Shown here: positions 11,764 through 22,445 of the stretch, piece by piece
Position numbering within the stretch: the stretch's first letter is position 1
Layout: every line of letters begins with the position of its first letter
Origin: Porodaedalea pini
Taxonomy: Eukaryota; Basidiomycota; Agaricomycetes; Hymenochaetales; Hymenochaetaceae
Length of the DNA: 64,000 nt
Direction of reading: 5' to 3'
Assembly (NCBI GenBank): GCA_002794775.1
Contig: NBAY01000052.1
Coordinates: forward strand, 124,001 to 188,000
Made by a program: the position numbers and the translations under genes
The notes under the pieces: model-generated
Told to the model about the DNA's origin: nothing
Databases searched by the model: none
Seen by the model: only the letters and a program-made list of their open reading frames with translations

Positions 11764-12387
11764 TGCTGGATAAACTACCATACGGTCGATATGAATGTTT
11801 CTTACTCTGCCCCATTCACATCGGAGAAGCACATTTGCATGGAAGCTTCATTTGAAACTCCCACTCCATCGGCTTATCTCTCCTCCAGTTGGAATTTCCT
11901 TGCCTCAAGCCTGCACACTTCAAGATCAATCTCAGGCCTGTTTTCAAGCTATTGGAAAGCTATGCTTTCACTTTCATCGCCTCAAGCAATGAGAATAGAC
12001 AGGGCAAAAAGCCCTGTACCCCATTGCTACGAATAGGCGTCGGATGTTTCTAGCACGGTCGCCGATCTGCAGAGCTTCAAGCAAAGCCTCGAGGAGACTA
12101 CATACACACTCGGACGTGGTGATCCTCATCAATTCCAAAGTTGGCAGCCTCAGAGGCGTGTTCTCTTTTCCGATTCGGAGGGTACTAGGCTCAGGGAGAT
12201 TAGAGGCCCCAGGCTATACAGTGACGAGTTTGGAGAGAATCAAGTTGCTTCCAAGGGCAATGCTCGGCGCGAACTCTGCACATGCACTGCACCCATCAAA
12301 GACTTGCTCAGTTCCCGCAGAAGTGACTACCGCACCTTGTCCTCGTGTACTCAAGCAGATGGGGCTGGATTGCTGTGGAAAGGCTGA
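11740..12387 (+). pseudogene. Decayed open stretch interrupted by one stop, unknown
   Basis: One + frame stays open from the end of the tandem repeat to 12387 except for a single TAG at about 12034-12036. The second half reads like real protein (for example LQSFKQSLEETTYTLGRG, then DEFGENQVASKGNARRELC). No family is recognised. A different frame across 12044-12436 is also open, so chance cannot be excluded. Treated as a possible gene relic only. Confidence 0.22.
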
Positions 12388-12444
12388 AAGAACGTTCTAT
12401 GTTTGGGCAGACGGGCGTCCGGAACAACAATACTGACCTGTACA

Positions 12445-12451
12445 TATAAAA
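12445..12451 (+). promoter_or_regulatory. TATA box-like tataaaa
   Basis: A canonical tataaaa lies about 120 bases upstream of the small spliced frame starting at 12569. This gives modest support that the small frame is transcribed. Confidence 0.35.
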
Positions 12452-12568
12452 GAGTGCCAGGCAAGAAACCCCTCCCTCAACAGCCAACTTAAACTCATTG
12501 GGACTACATGCTAGTACTGTTCACAACTACTACATAGTCCTTTTGATATCAGTGAACTAACACCTGCG

Positions 12569-12801
12569 ATGCTGCCACACTATCCATCTCAGTGGCGTGG
12601 CCCTGGCCCACCTCCAAGCGACTCGGATGTTGGGTGAGTTGGCAATTGAGCTTCAACTTGTCATGAAACTAACTGTCAAATCGGTTGAGCAGTGTCGATA
12701 CTGAGCTCAAGCAGGACACCCAGCACATGCTTGATGAAACAAGTGCTGCGACTCACCCAAGCGTACGTGCTCCCTCAACCTCGACACCTTATAGGGTCTA
12801 A
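12569..12801 (+). CDS. Small hypothetical protein, 57 aa, one intron
   Basis: The ATG at 12569 opens an exon ending at 12633. A 59-nt intron with GTGAGT donor and AG acceptor (12634-12692) joins it in frame to an exon ending in TAA at 12801. The product starts MLPHYPSQWRGPGPPPSD and includes VDTELKQDTQHMLDETSAA. It is a short, polar protein with no recognised domain. A TATA-like box lies 120 bases upstream. It may be an orphan gene or the head of a truncated larger gene. Confidence 0.3.
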
Positions 12802-13584
12802 CGCTTCACTTCTATCCCAGTCTCTGTCTTTGTAGCTCTTTTCCTTACTTCTTCTAGCCTTCGAAGCTCGTTGTTTGTCGATCTCTTGCCAGTACTAGTG
12901 TCCACCATGTTCCCATTTTCCCTCACATGAGCGTCTCCACTGTGTTCAGCCAGTTTTTTTTCAACGAGCCATTTCTTGTTCATATTCTCGTCGAATGATA
13001 TATTGTTTCTGTCGCGTTCACTCGCTATCCCTTTCTGAATGATCTTAGCTTCCAGTCAATCCTCATACCTGTCAACGTCCGACGATCTCAACCCAGTGTT
13101 TAGAGGCAAGATGGTGGTGCCACCACTCAATCCCTCGCCATCGCCGGAATAAAGAAATGCTTTCAGAATACTGCTGACGGGACAAGTAAATACATAGTAC
13201 TGTCTAACAACACCCAGTCTGGTTATTATATCGCCTCTCACCTCTACTAGAGTTGCGCGGAGTGAACGACACGTCAAATAATTCAATTATTGTGAGAGTT
13301 TGTAATCTGTGGCAGGTTGAACTGCTGTAATTTATATGCTGCGATGCATATTTCTAGGGCATATTGTTTCACAATGCAGTCTAATGCGCCTGGAAACGGT
13401 ACGAGACGGGTAATTTGGTTCGTGAGGATCCGACAAATACATATACATACATTGGCAAGATGAAAAACAGTGCACAGTGACCGAAGAATATAATTTAATG
13501 AATGCAACAGCGAAGAACACCAAAGAGAGAGAACGGCTCTAGCTCCAATCCCCAGCCGAGGGCAGAGGTTAACCAAGTAGAAGA
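12802..13584. other. Intergenic region downstream of the AFI1-like gene
   Basis: About 780 bases between a small + frame and the stop of the AFI1-like gene. A minus frame of 61 codons at 12798-12983, rich in charged residues, is the only notable open stretch, and it has no support. Likely 3' flanking DNA. Confidence 0.4.
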
Positions 13585-16500
13585 TCAACCGCCCCCAAGA
13601 CTCGACTCGCTCCGATTCGACGGCGTCCATGCAGCCATGTTCGTGATTGGCGGTGACAGCAACGCGTTCGGGTTCTGCTCGCGGAAGATCTTCGCCTCGC
13701 GCGCGTGTGCCTGCCGCACGAATGCGTAGCGGTGGAAGTGGTTCAGGCCTTGCAGGAACTGCACGCCGATCTATGCAGGCGAAGAAGCCAGATGCTTGAG
13801 TTTCTTTTAATGGTACAGGGAAAGGAAGAGGAAAACATACGGGGTAGGCACGGAGGACGGTGAGGAGTTCTACTGTGAGTGTTCGGACTGATTCTTGTTG
13901 GTGGAAAAGGCCGAAGGTCACGGGTAGGAGGCCGCCTAGGTATTGAGGGAGTAGAGCCAAAAGCTGCAGAAAAGTTAGAATAAGTATGTGTTAGCTTCAT
14001 GTTCCTTGAGACATCGATCACGCAGCGCACTTCGACGACCTGATCATATGTCTGCACGCTGTCCGCAAATGCACGCATGATGAGCTCAACCTCCTGGTCG
14101 TTCATGGCCTTCACCGTTTTCAGCCTTACGAGTTGATGATACACGTCAAAGCCCTGAATCGGCTTCGTCTGCAGGGCTATTTGGAAGTCCTGTACGTTCA
14201 AAGCAATACAGTCAGCAATTTCATTTCTATTCGAGATCGAGATACTAGAGCAAAGAAGGGAAAGAGAGAGAAGACACATACCGATAGATAATACTCATAC
14301 ATCTTAGTCCGTCTCCAGCCTTCTATGCGGTTCACATTCGCCGCGAGCTCACGCGTTGCAGACACGTCATCCGGGAAGATGATTCCGCTCCCGAGTTGCT
14401 GAGAGTACGGATCGAATAACGCAGTCGGATACCCGATCTTCGTTGATCCCAAGTAGTCCTCCTCGTACCGAGCGACCAGCCGCACGAAGCGCTGCACGTA
14501 CTCCGTGAAGCGCGCGCGTACGAGTGTCTCGCCGAAATGGTAGGAAATCGCATTGATAATCTATACAGCAACGTTCCTGCTTCAGCACTCTTTCGTATGC
14601 GTCCTGGGGCAGAGCATAGAAAATGGGATGGGCTCACGTCATCCATGAAGAGATTATCAGAGCTATCCGCCTTGCCCGAGAAATCACTCTTTCCACCCGC
14701 GAGCGGCGCGTTGATCTGTGTGCTCATACGCCCGACGTCCTCCTCGCTGCCGCCACCCACTCCCAGGGGCGGCTCGCCCCGGAATGTGCCAGTGCGCATC
14801 ATGCTGCCCACACCTGCTGGCGCAGAGGGCAGCGGTACTACAGGCCAAGACATGAGGATGTCTTTGTGCACGACCATACGCCCCGTGCCGATATCGCAGA
14901 GCAGATCCCATGAGCCAGCCGACTCAAAGATCGGATTCGTCACGCCCGCGATGTAGCCCGGGCTGTGTCAGATGCGAATTTATTCAGCCCAACATAAAAC
15001 TGAGAATCAAGAGCAAGACGTACATGTTCTCCCACTCATCTCGGTTCGTTAGATTTGCATACGGGAATGCACGCGCAATGAACCCGCGCAGGACCGTACC
15101 GCACCCGCTCCCGAGAGCGCATGCCGCGAGCACGACACTCGCGACCTGTCCCGCAGGCCTCTGGTAACCTAGGAAGATGACACGCTTGTTGGTAATCAGA
15201 GCGTTGAATAGCAAGATGATCGGGTGTGTGCGTTCGCCGTTCGTATGTAGGTGAGGGTGCTGTGGACCTGAGATGACAGTGGAAGGGGAGGAGAAGGTCT
15301 GGATGAGGGTTATGAGGGAGTACTGTAAACTATATCGTCAGCGACTAAGAAAGGACAGGACATTAGAGAAGGGACTCACGTCGCCTACTTCTTCCGGGAA
15401 AGTAGACAGTGGCATCTTGATGGGCAGCGTATGTCCCCGATACACGATCGATGTCGTATAGAAATGCGTGTCCTTCGGCGCACGGGAGTTCAGATCCATA
15501 AGTGGGATCGTTGGCTCATCTTTTCGTACATGTGAGCTCGTCGAGTTAGAGTCCATGGACCGTCGTCCTCGCTGCGCAGGCTGGGGAGTCGCCTGGCTCT
15601 GGGCGCGCGCGTCTCTCTCTCTTGAATCGCCGAGCCCTTCAATCGCAAGTACGCCATCCTCGCCGACCCATGCCGCACTGCTACCGTATGAAGCAGGACC
15701 AGAGCTCTCCGAAGCCGCGGTACTCTTGTGGCTCTTGAGGCTGTCTGCACGGCTCCGGCTCTGACCTTGGCTCGCTGCTCGCCCCGGCCCCGCACCACCC
15801 TCGAAGCTCGAGCGCGAGCCGCCCTCCCCCGCGTGCATCACCAGCGCGTCGCGATCCCGCTCCCGCTCCCGCTCTCGGTGCACCGCGTGCGCATGCGTGC
15901 TGCCCTGCGAGGGCCGCTTCGGTCCTGGGACTTGATGACTCTGGTTCTGGCTGTGATTTGATGGCGGTGGCGAACCGAACTTCTCGATAAAGATGTCCTT
16001 ACGCTCCGTGACGCGCATGATGAGCTTCTCGTCGCGTGTGAGTGTCGGTGCGTGCGAGATGTCCATCGCGTTGACGGCGTCGAAGAGCCGAGCGAGGCAT
16101 TCTTGCGAGGGATCTGAGAAGTAGTCGTCTAGGGCCATGAGCAAGACGGGCTAGGTTGGATAGATAGAATAGGTCAGGATTGCTAGTTGCACACATTGAA
16201 AAGGTTATATAACATGCCTTGAAGATCTGGATGAACGGATGGCGAGTGCAGATCGCCATAGCCTTCACCACAGCACCTCTTCAGCTCTTCATCAGGCTCC
16301 GCCACACACTCACATTCAAAACAGAATACCACGCACCTCCTTACAGACTTGTCAAGTTTTGGTCCGCACAAGGTTGAGCACATACAGCAGCTCGCCGCCG
16401 TCCTCGTCCGCACCGACGGTGCCCGAGCTCGCGTCTGAGTGCGACTCTAGCGCGAGCACGGGCGCGATGCGGTTGAAGGGCGTTTGGTTGAGGAAGAAGA

Positions 16501-16770
16501 TCGTCCAGTCTTCAGGCTGTCGATCCGCACCGTCCGGGAGCATTAGATGCGCGAGCAAGCTGTTTGTTTCATTGATCCAGATACGATGCAAAGCAACATT
16601 AATTGGTGAGATACAGTAAGAGGCGCGGTTGGGAAGAGAAAGGGAGATAGAGCGTACCCCTCATCTGTTCCCAGCGGCTGCGGGAACTGATACGTGAGCT
16701 GGGCACCGCGGTCGATGTCAAACTCGGCGAGGAGGACGAATGCGCAGTGCTCGAGGCTCGCGCTGCCCAT
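13585..16770 (-). CDS. AFI1: AFI1-like Arf3-docking/SPA-domain (DENN-like) protein
   Basis: Orthologue of yeast Afi1/fungal MesA, which binds the Arf3 GTPase and helps keep the polarity axis at the cell cortex. The first in-frame ATG is at 16770; an in-frame TAG lies just upstream of it. The N-terminus (LEHCAFVLLAEFDIDRG, then LTYQFPQPLGTDEG) matches the docking domain. HLMLPDGADRQPEDWTIFFLN and RGHTLPIKMPLSTFPEEVGD follow. A SPA/DENN-type region (ALITNKRVIFLGYQRPAGQV, ARAFPYANLTNRDEWEN, NPIFESAGSWDLLCDIG) completes the core. A low-complexity Ser/Arg-rich linker sits in the middle exon (about 15530-15930). The last exon ends SESSLGGG with its stop at 13585-13587. At least seven short introns interrupt the gene. 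It lies 262 bases downstream of RPN3 on the same strand. Confidence 0.85.
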
Positions 16771-17032
16771 CGTCTCCAGATCCAATGTCTAACCCTTGAT
16801 TCTGCGTTAAGTGATAGTAGCTCAAGTTTGAAAGTCCAGTCGCATATATATACAGAATGTTAGAGCTAGGGAGAGCGTAGAATGCAGGCAGGCGGGCGAT
16901 GCGCGTCTTCAGGCAGTGGCGATCATGTGATTGGCGTCTCGACAGAATAACTTGGTAGAATACGTTATTTGCATATAAATATTATATGCATGGAGTGGTA
17001 TGGAGATACAGTCATGTCATTCACATTCGCAT

Positions 17033-18809
17033 CTAGAAGTCCCCGAGGCCATCGTCATCATCAAGATCCCCGTCCTGCAGCTCCATCGCAAGCTCCTTTT
17101 CGCGCTCGCGCGCTCCCTCGGCCGCGGCGAGTTCCTTGCGATGTGCATTGAGTGGGTATCGCATCGCCTATAACGAAGGTAAGAGACATCAGTAAATGTC
17201 CAAAATAAAGAAGAGGAACCTGGGAAGCCCACCTTGACACTCTCATTGTGCAATTGTAAACAGAACCCAATTCGGCGCTGGTACGCCTCAGCAACGTCTG
17301 CGCCATATCCGCTCTTTGCACCGGCGCACTCCAGCCATCCTTTCTCATGCACGACCCGACCGTCAATGACCCCATCGCGGATCGCCTTCCCCACAATATA
17401 CTCTGCATCCTCCTCCGAATCTAAATGCAGCTTCACGCAGATATCGCGGAGCGATATCCGGCTATACGACAGCGACAACCTTCTCACTCCCGTCTTGATC
17501 ACGTTCTGTCGCAGACGCACAATCAGCATGTGCGTCTTGTCCGCGGTGAACTGTGCCTGGTACGTGCGGAGCGTCTCCTGGAACTGCGCTAGGCTACCCG
17601 TGCGCACGGCCTTGACGATCTCAAAATAGCCGGCGAGTGCGCCGGCGAGCACCGGGTGACGGAAGAGACTACGCTCCGGGATGTCACCCATGAGTAGCTC
17701 GACGACGACGAAGAACTTGTGCACCGCTTGGAAGAATCCCGGTGCGGCCTTCGCGGGCGGTGCACGCCGGATTGCCTGCTGCAAATTCGTGTGTGCGTCC
17801 GAATAGTTGAGCTGCACGGCCTTGATGCGCCCCAGGTAGTAGTGGTACCGTGCAAGCTGCGGGTTGCCTGCCGAGGTCGGGAATGTTGTCTTTGCAACCA
17901 GTTTGTCCGCCTGGTCGTGCAAATTATAATGCAGGTAGTTTCTCAATAAAAGGTTGATGAGAACTGCCTGGCATTCGTCGTCCTGACGCAGAGAAGCCGT
18001 CTTCTGCGCAGTGAGCAGAAGTCTACAGACGAATATTCATCGTCATAAGATTTTACCTCCAGCAGATCAGTTGGAGAGGAACTCACTGCCTCACATTCTC
18101 CAACTCTCCCGCAAGCTCGTACGCCCGTCCGAGGGCAAACCATACTCGCGCAGCAAGCGGATCCATACTCCGGCGGTTCCACGCCTGGATCTTATCGACT
18201 GTCTCGTGCGCGAGCTCGAACGCCTTTGGTCGCGTCTCGACTGTACTCAGCAAATGGTGCAAAAGCAACAGGCGCAGGTACACCTCACTCTCTGGGAGTG
18301 GGTCAGAAGGCGGAGGTGCGGGTGCAGCGGGCTTTTGTTGTGGCGCGGGAGGCACCGCACCATCGACCTCCATGGCAGCTTCGCCTTCGACGGGCGCCGG
18401 AGCCTCCGGAAGCCAAGAGAGAAGAGCCTTCTTCTCTGGCGAGTCTGAATATGCAAGCCATCCATTAAGCTCTCTCGCCGTCAGCAACAAAACGAAGACA
18501 ACTGCACACACCTTTCACATGCACCTCCCCAAGCGCCTCCCTCAACACGGCATCATCAAGCTTCTTCCTCAGCGCACTCAAATTCCTTAGTACGCGATGA
18601 GTAAATCGTGGCTCCAGCGTGGTGACACCGCGCTCAATGAGTGCGACGTTCGACTTGATCTCCTGCGCGGGCGGGGGCGGGGGAGGCGCCTTCTCCTTCT
18701 CCTTCTCATCGTCTTTCTTTTTAGTGTCGTCCTTCTTCTTGTCCTCCGGTTTGTCTTTATCTTTGTTGGAATCCGCGGCGGGCTTCATCTCGATGTCAGA
18801 GGGGGCCAT
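17033..18809 (-). CDS. RPN3: 26S proteasome regulatory lid subunit Rpn3 (PSMD3)
   Basis: Non-ATPase lid subunit of the 26S proteasome 19S particle, acting in nucleus and cytosol in lid assembly and substrate processing. The ATG at 18809 starts a charged Lys/Asp/Pro-rich tail, then LIERGVTTLEPRFTHRVLR. TPR-like helices follow: YLRLLLLHHLLSTVETRPKA, RVWFALGRAYELAGELE and INLLLRNYLHYNLHDQADKL. A PCI domain closes the core (LRQNVIKTGVRRLSLSYSRI, SLRDICVKLHLDSEEDAEYI). The C-terminus is acidic (DGDLDDDDGLGDF), as in other Rpn3 proteins, with TAG at 17033-17035. About five short introns are present. All expected parts are intact, so this is a normal housekeeping gene. Confidence 0.93.
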
Positions 18810-19200
18810 GATGGCAGGCGATGAGTGAGTAGAGCAGAGAGCCTGAAGTAAATGCGAAGGACCGTCGACGCGTCACCCTGTCGCGTCTCGCTAAGAATAG
18901 TTGTATCCGTGAGAAATGCTCTATTGACGGTTCAAGCTTACTTATAGTTGTACTTTGTTTCCTGTTACTCTTTCCTTGAGTTTGTCTCCTCACATCAACC
19001 CCGTATACTGCTGGAAGTCTTGCCACTTTTTTCACGACTGAGTGTGCTCATAAAATGAGGATCAAAGGGTAAGGTTAGATTAGGTTCAACTGTATACCTG
19101 GCATGATGAATAACTTCGTGATCTTCTTTCGCTGCAGCGGCAGTACTGTATACGGTCTCTCCTGACTGCCCTGAGCATCGACCCTGCTCCCGTAGACAAC
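18810..19200. other. Promoter region of RPN3, no gene seen
   Basis: About 390 bases between the RPN3 start and the kinase relic. No frame with recognisable content. The canonical yeast proteasome element GGTGGCAAA was looked for by eye and not seen. Confidence 0.4.
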
Positions 19201-19455
19201 ATGGACTCGAACGCTGAACACGAAAACCCTTCTGTAGACGCAAAAAACGAATAAGCTGCATTTGATACGGGACACTCGAAGCACTCAGCCCGTTTCGATC
19301 TTCCGGCACATATTATATTCAAGGAGAGCAGAGTCGTAAAAGCCGGAACGTACTATGCAGATTCCTTTAAGCTGGGCTGTACTCTGTCAAATGGCGAACA
19401 GATCAAGACGTCTATCAAGCGGCTTTGCTTTTACATGAAGAAAGACATCATGACC
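19201..19455 (+). pseudogene. Broken N-terminal fragment of a TKL-like kinase
   Basis: Translation from the ATG at 19201 begins MDSNAEHENPSVDAKNE, hits TAA at 19252-19254, and continues in the same frame through RFDLPAHIIFKESRVVKAG and IKTSIKRLCFYMKKDI. This parallels the first 80 residues of the kinase whose ATG is at 34840: MESDSDHGG, FDLSSHVVFKESKVV, then IKVSIKRLRFYMKEDIK. Similarity ends at about 19455 and no kinase catalytic core (HxD, DFG) follows. It is therefore a truncated duplicate with a premature stop. Beyond the junction the DNA belongs to an opposite-strand frame. Confidence 0.75.
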
Positions 19456-19555
19456 GGAAGCTTATCCGCATCATCTGCGAACTCCGGGATGAGGTACACC
19501 GTCGCAACTGCCCGTGAAGCTCCAGAAAACATAGAGGTACAAACTCCGAGTAGTA

Positions 19556-19971
19556 TCACAAAGGGTTCGGATATAACGGCGGAACCTCCGAAACCAAACG
19601 CTCCTGCCTCAACCGTTCCGTATCTCGTCTCAAAGCTTCAAACTCCAAACGTGTAGGCATCCCGACGCCCAGACCCTGATCTCGGGGAATATTAATGACT
19701 ACTCTCGGAGTGTCTCTGGAGCTAGCTGTCTGCCTGGCACCCAGATCCATCGTCTGCCGTCCGTTCCTCCGTGGATTTTTCACTTCTTCTGTCTGCACTC
19801 TGTTGTGCAGGCAGCTCTTGCGGGGGCTGCAAAATTCTCTGTACTGGGTTGACTCTGAATCGCAAATGGTCCGTGCTGGATGGGTGCTGCGGGGACTGGT
19901 TTCGAGTTGCTCATCTGTCTGGTGTTGACGGCCTGTTCGGGCGTTTCGGAAGCTTCAGGCAAAAAATGCAC
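19556..19971 (-). pseudogene. Degenerate small hypothetical gene
   Basis: Two overlapping minus frames read like one protein split by a frameshift. The upstream part (from about 19971) contains SNSKPVPAAPIQHGPFAIQS. The downstream part ends TRLEFEALRRDTERLRQERL, then SEVPPLYPNPL, a short coiled-coil tail style common in basidiomycete hypothetical proteins. No intron with clean borders reconciles the frames. Function unknown. Confidence 0.3.
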
Positions 19972-20360
19972 CCTTGTTTGTCCTTACAAGACAGAGGACA
20001 GTCAGTTGTGGTGAATGTCAAGGACTGGTAGTGAATGGATGAATACACACTGCGTTGCTTGGACTCGGATCGCCGTATTAAGATAGGAAGTACAGACTTC
20101 TAGATCTGTCCCCAAAGTCCCCACCGGCTGACCCTTCAAGTTGATTCGATGATACAGCGTGATCTATTTGGCGCTCAAATAGCACCGCAGATGCAAGATC
20201 AGGATTTCTGATACTAGCCAACTCAGTTGCATTTCAAGACGTTCCAGTTGAGACGTTCAGCGACTACCGCTGTCAAGAAAATTATGAAGTTAGCCACGAG
20301 ATATCCTGAACTAATTTCCATATACCAAAGTCAGCTGTAAGAGATGAAACGAAAATACCA

Positions 20361-21052
20361 CATAGTACTATGGTTGGTAGCGGCACATCCCATCAACTCC
20401 ACCCGGCCCGGAGTTTTGAGTTTGAAAGTCTGAGGAATTTTTTTCTGTAATAGAAGTAAGGAAGATATGCATGAATCCGAGGTTTTTGATCTCCCATTAA
20501 TTTGTAACAAACTTTTCCAAAAAAAAAAATCCAATTAAAATCCAATTAAAAATAGGGGCTAAGCCGTCAACCTTGCTTTGTCTCTCCCACTATCTTAGCT
20601 GGCAGGATCTATGTGAATATGCCCAAGAAAGGCACAAAATCTAGAGTTGCTATAGCCAAAAGGTCAGCCAGTGGCAGTACTACTGGTACTGTAAAGAAAT
20701 ACAAGTCCCATCACAGCATCCCCAGCAGCAAAGAGGTCCGTGCAGCCCTCAAACAGCTAAAAACGTAAGTGTTATCAATGCCGATCTTGTGTAAATTCCC
20801 TTTTATGGACTGATTGCATAATAAAAATAAAATGATTTTTAATTATTTTAATATTTGTAACAAACTTGGGTACCAAATTTTTTGAAACATTAGAAAAAAA
20901 ATAATCTGATCAACAAGTTCTGTTGCTATGCACTGTAGCTATGTGTATGTGCAGTTTCGGGGCTAAATAAAGTGTATTGAGTGACTAGATAGAGTTGGGA
21001 ATTCATGCGATCTCAGTTGTCGGCTTTAGCCGCTACCAACCATAGTACTATG
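20361..21052. mobile_element. Non-autonomous DNA transposon relic with terminal inverted repeats, 692 bp
   Basis: The left end (20361-20384) and the reverse complement of the right end (21029-21052) share 24 identical bases, catagtactatggttggtag plus cggc. If the target site is TA, the element proper starts gtactatgg at both ends, which would fit Tc1/mariner-type TA insertion. The interior is AT-rich. It contains two nearby copies of a gtaacaaactt motif, a tccaattaaaa tandem repeat and one short coding frame. No transposase is present, so the element cannot move by itself. Confidence 0.7.
20619..20768 (+). CDS. Short basic frame inside the TIR element (possible first exon)
   Basis: ATG at 20619 to TAA at 20768, 49 residues, starting MPKKGTKSRVAIAKRSASGS. 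It is rich in Lys/Arg/Ser and ends RAALKQLKT. The DNA at its end reads aaaacgtaagt, a strong 5' splice site, so this may be the first exon of a longer transposon protein whose remainder has been lost. No family recognised. Confidence 0.35.
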   Translation: MPKKGTKSRVAIAKRSASGSTTGTVKKYKSHHSIPSSKEVRAALKQLKT

Positions 21053-21768
21053 AAGTGTCGGCCAGGACTACGAAAAAAAGATTCGAAGCTAAGTTCATAT
21101 AATTTCCCACGATTACAAACACTCTGCTGTTGCAATATTCGTGAGAAATTGCCATATTCAGGGCCATCCATACATTTTCTTACTAGTACTGGACTTCCTT
21201 AAGCTTGGCCGGCTCTTCGACTTGGAGCTCTCGACATGTCATTGCCAGTATTTACCCGCCTCTGGAACTTCATCCGCAGACCCGTAGGCTTTCGCCATTA
21301 ATTCTGGTTTAGAAAGAAAGAAAGAGCTGAAGGCAGTACTGGTCATGCTAGACAGGCTACGTAGGGAAGGACCTGCAGGGTACGTTGCTTCACCGTCACC
21401 CCCCCGAGGACCGAAGGAAACACACTTAAAAAACGAATATTAATATTCTTGTTTATGTATTGCAGGCAATTATTTCTATGAACACGCCTCGACCACGAAC
21501 GGTGCGCATTCATATTCTCCGCGTTTGTTTCGAGTCTTCTCAGCCAGGGCTCACTGTCGGGGTGCACCGATAATATGATTGTATGATTGTATGGTTGATT
21601 ATGACGAAGACCCGCGCAGAACGCGCCGCGTCGTGAAATACAAGGGCCAGACGGACACGCTCGCGGTCGCGAACAGAAGCAGGCTCCTTGCAGGTGCGCA
21701 CAGCGTGGTCGTGCTTCCCTATTTACCCGTCTATTAGCCCGTATTGAAACGCGGGGGCACACAGTACA
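21053..21768. other. Gene-free stretch after the TIR element
   Basis: About 700 bases without convincing coding sequence. The minus frame at 21343-21792 has no recognisable motif and is Cys/Arg-rich in a way typical of non-coding GC-rich DNA. Confidence 0.35.
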
Positions 21769-22445
21769 ATGGAAAGCGTGGCTTACGCACACGCGGCTCC
21801 ACCCACCTTCGCTCGAGGTACGTACAGCGTATACCTTCGTCTTCCCATTTCATTGTACCCGTTCTCTCTTCCCCCCCCCCCCCCCTTCTCTTCTCTTCCT
21901 TTCCATCTCCACTTCCTCTTCCATTTCCCCTCTTTGCTGTTGAGATAAACATAAACTAAGCCGTGCGTGCCACCTGGAAACAAACACAGGAACTCCGAGC
22001 GGACGTAGCGCGCCAAGAGCGCCTCCGGTACAACGTCGCCCTCATCGAGGCGCGCGATCGCGAGGAGCGGCTCCGACTCGCCGCTGGGGCGGGTGTGGTG
22101 GGTGACGCGCAGTATGGACATGAACGCCGCCATGCGGAGCGGCAGGCGGTATCAGCGCCGCGCGGTGGGCGGCCTGCTCATGACGGGCGAACGCAGGCGG
22201 ATAGTGGTTTGGCTGCTCCTGGCTCGGATGGTCTTCAGGAAAGAGAAGAACGAGGGCGTCCTGGGGATGCAGGTGCAAGTGCAGATGTGAAACCAGAGGT
22301 GCAGACTGGGATGAACGAGCAGCAGCAACAGCGGCAGCAACGACAGCAAAACCAAAGGCAATACGAACACGATCCTTGGGTACCACGGCCTGCATCCGAC
22401 GAGCCGCAGGCATGGGCGCCGAGAGCCGTCCAGCGCGGCGGGTAG
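21769..22445 (+). CDS. Hypothetical Gln/Arg-rich protein, about 171 aa
   Basis: A candidate two-exon gene. The ATG at 21769 gives MESVAYAHAAPPTFARGTYS. A GT donor at 21829 and the cag acceptor ending at 21989 join in frame to ELRADVARQERLRYNVALIE, a likely alpha-helical segment. A Gln-rich run (NEQQQQRQQRQQNQRQYEHD) follows, and the frame ends RAVQRGG with TAG at 22445. The intron would be 161 nt, longer than its neighbours, and contains a 14-C tract. No family recognised. Alternatively the ATG of the 21963 frame is used, or the region is non-coding. Confidence 0.3.

Noticed and set aside
12044..12436. 130-codon + frame starting MFLARSPICRASS
   Set aside because: Overlaps another open frame with more protein-like composition; no motif and no homologous paralogue in the window, so neither is called as a functional gene.
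13283..13584. Open minus frame continuing past the AFI1-like stop
   Set aside because: It belongs to a different frame from the spliced AFI1 coding sequence, which ends SESSLGGG at 13585; the continuation has no AFI1-like content.
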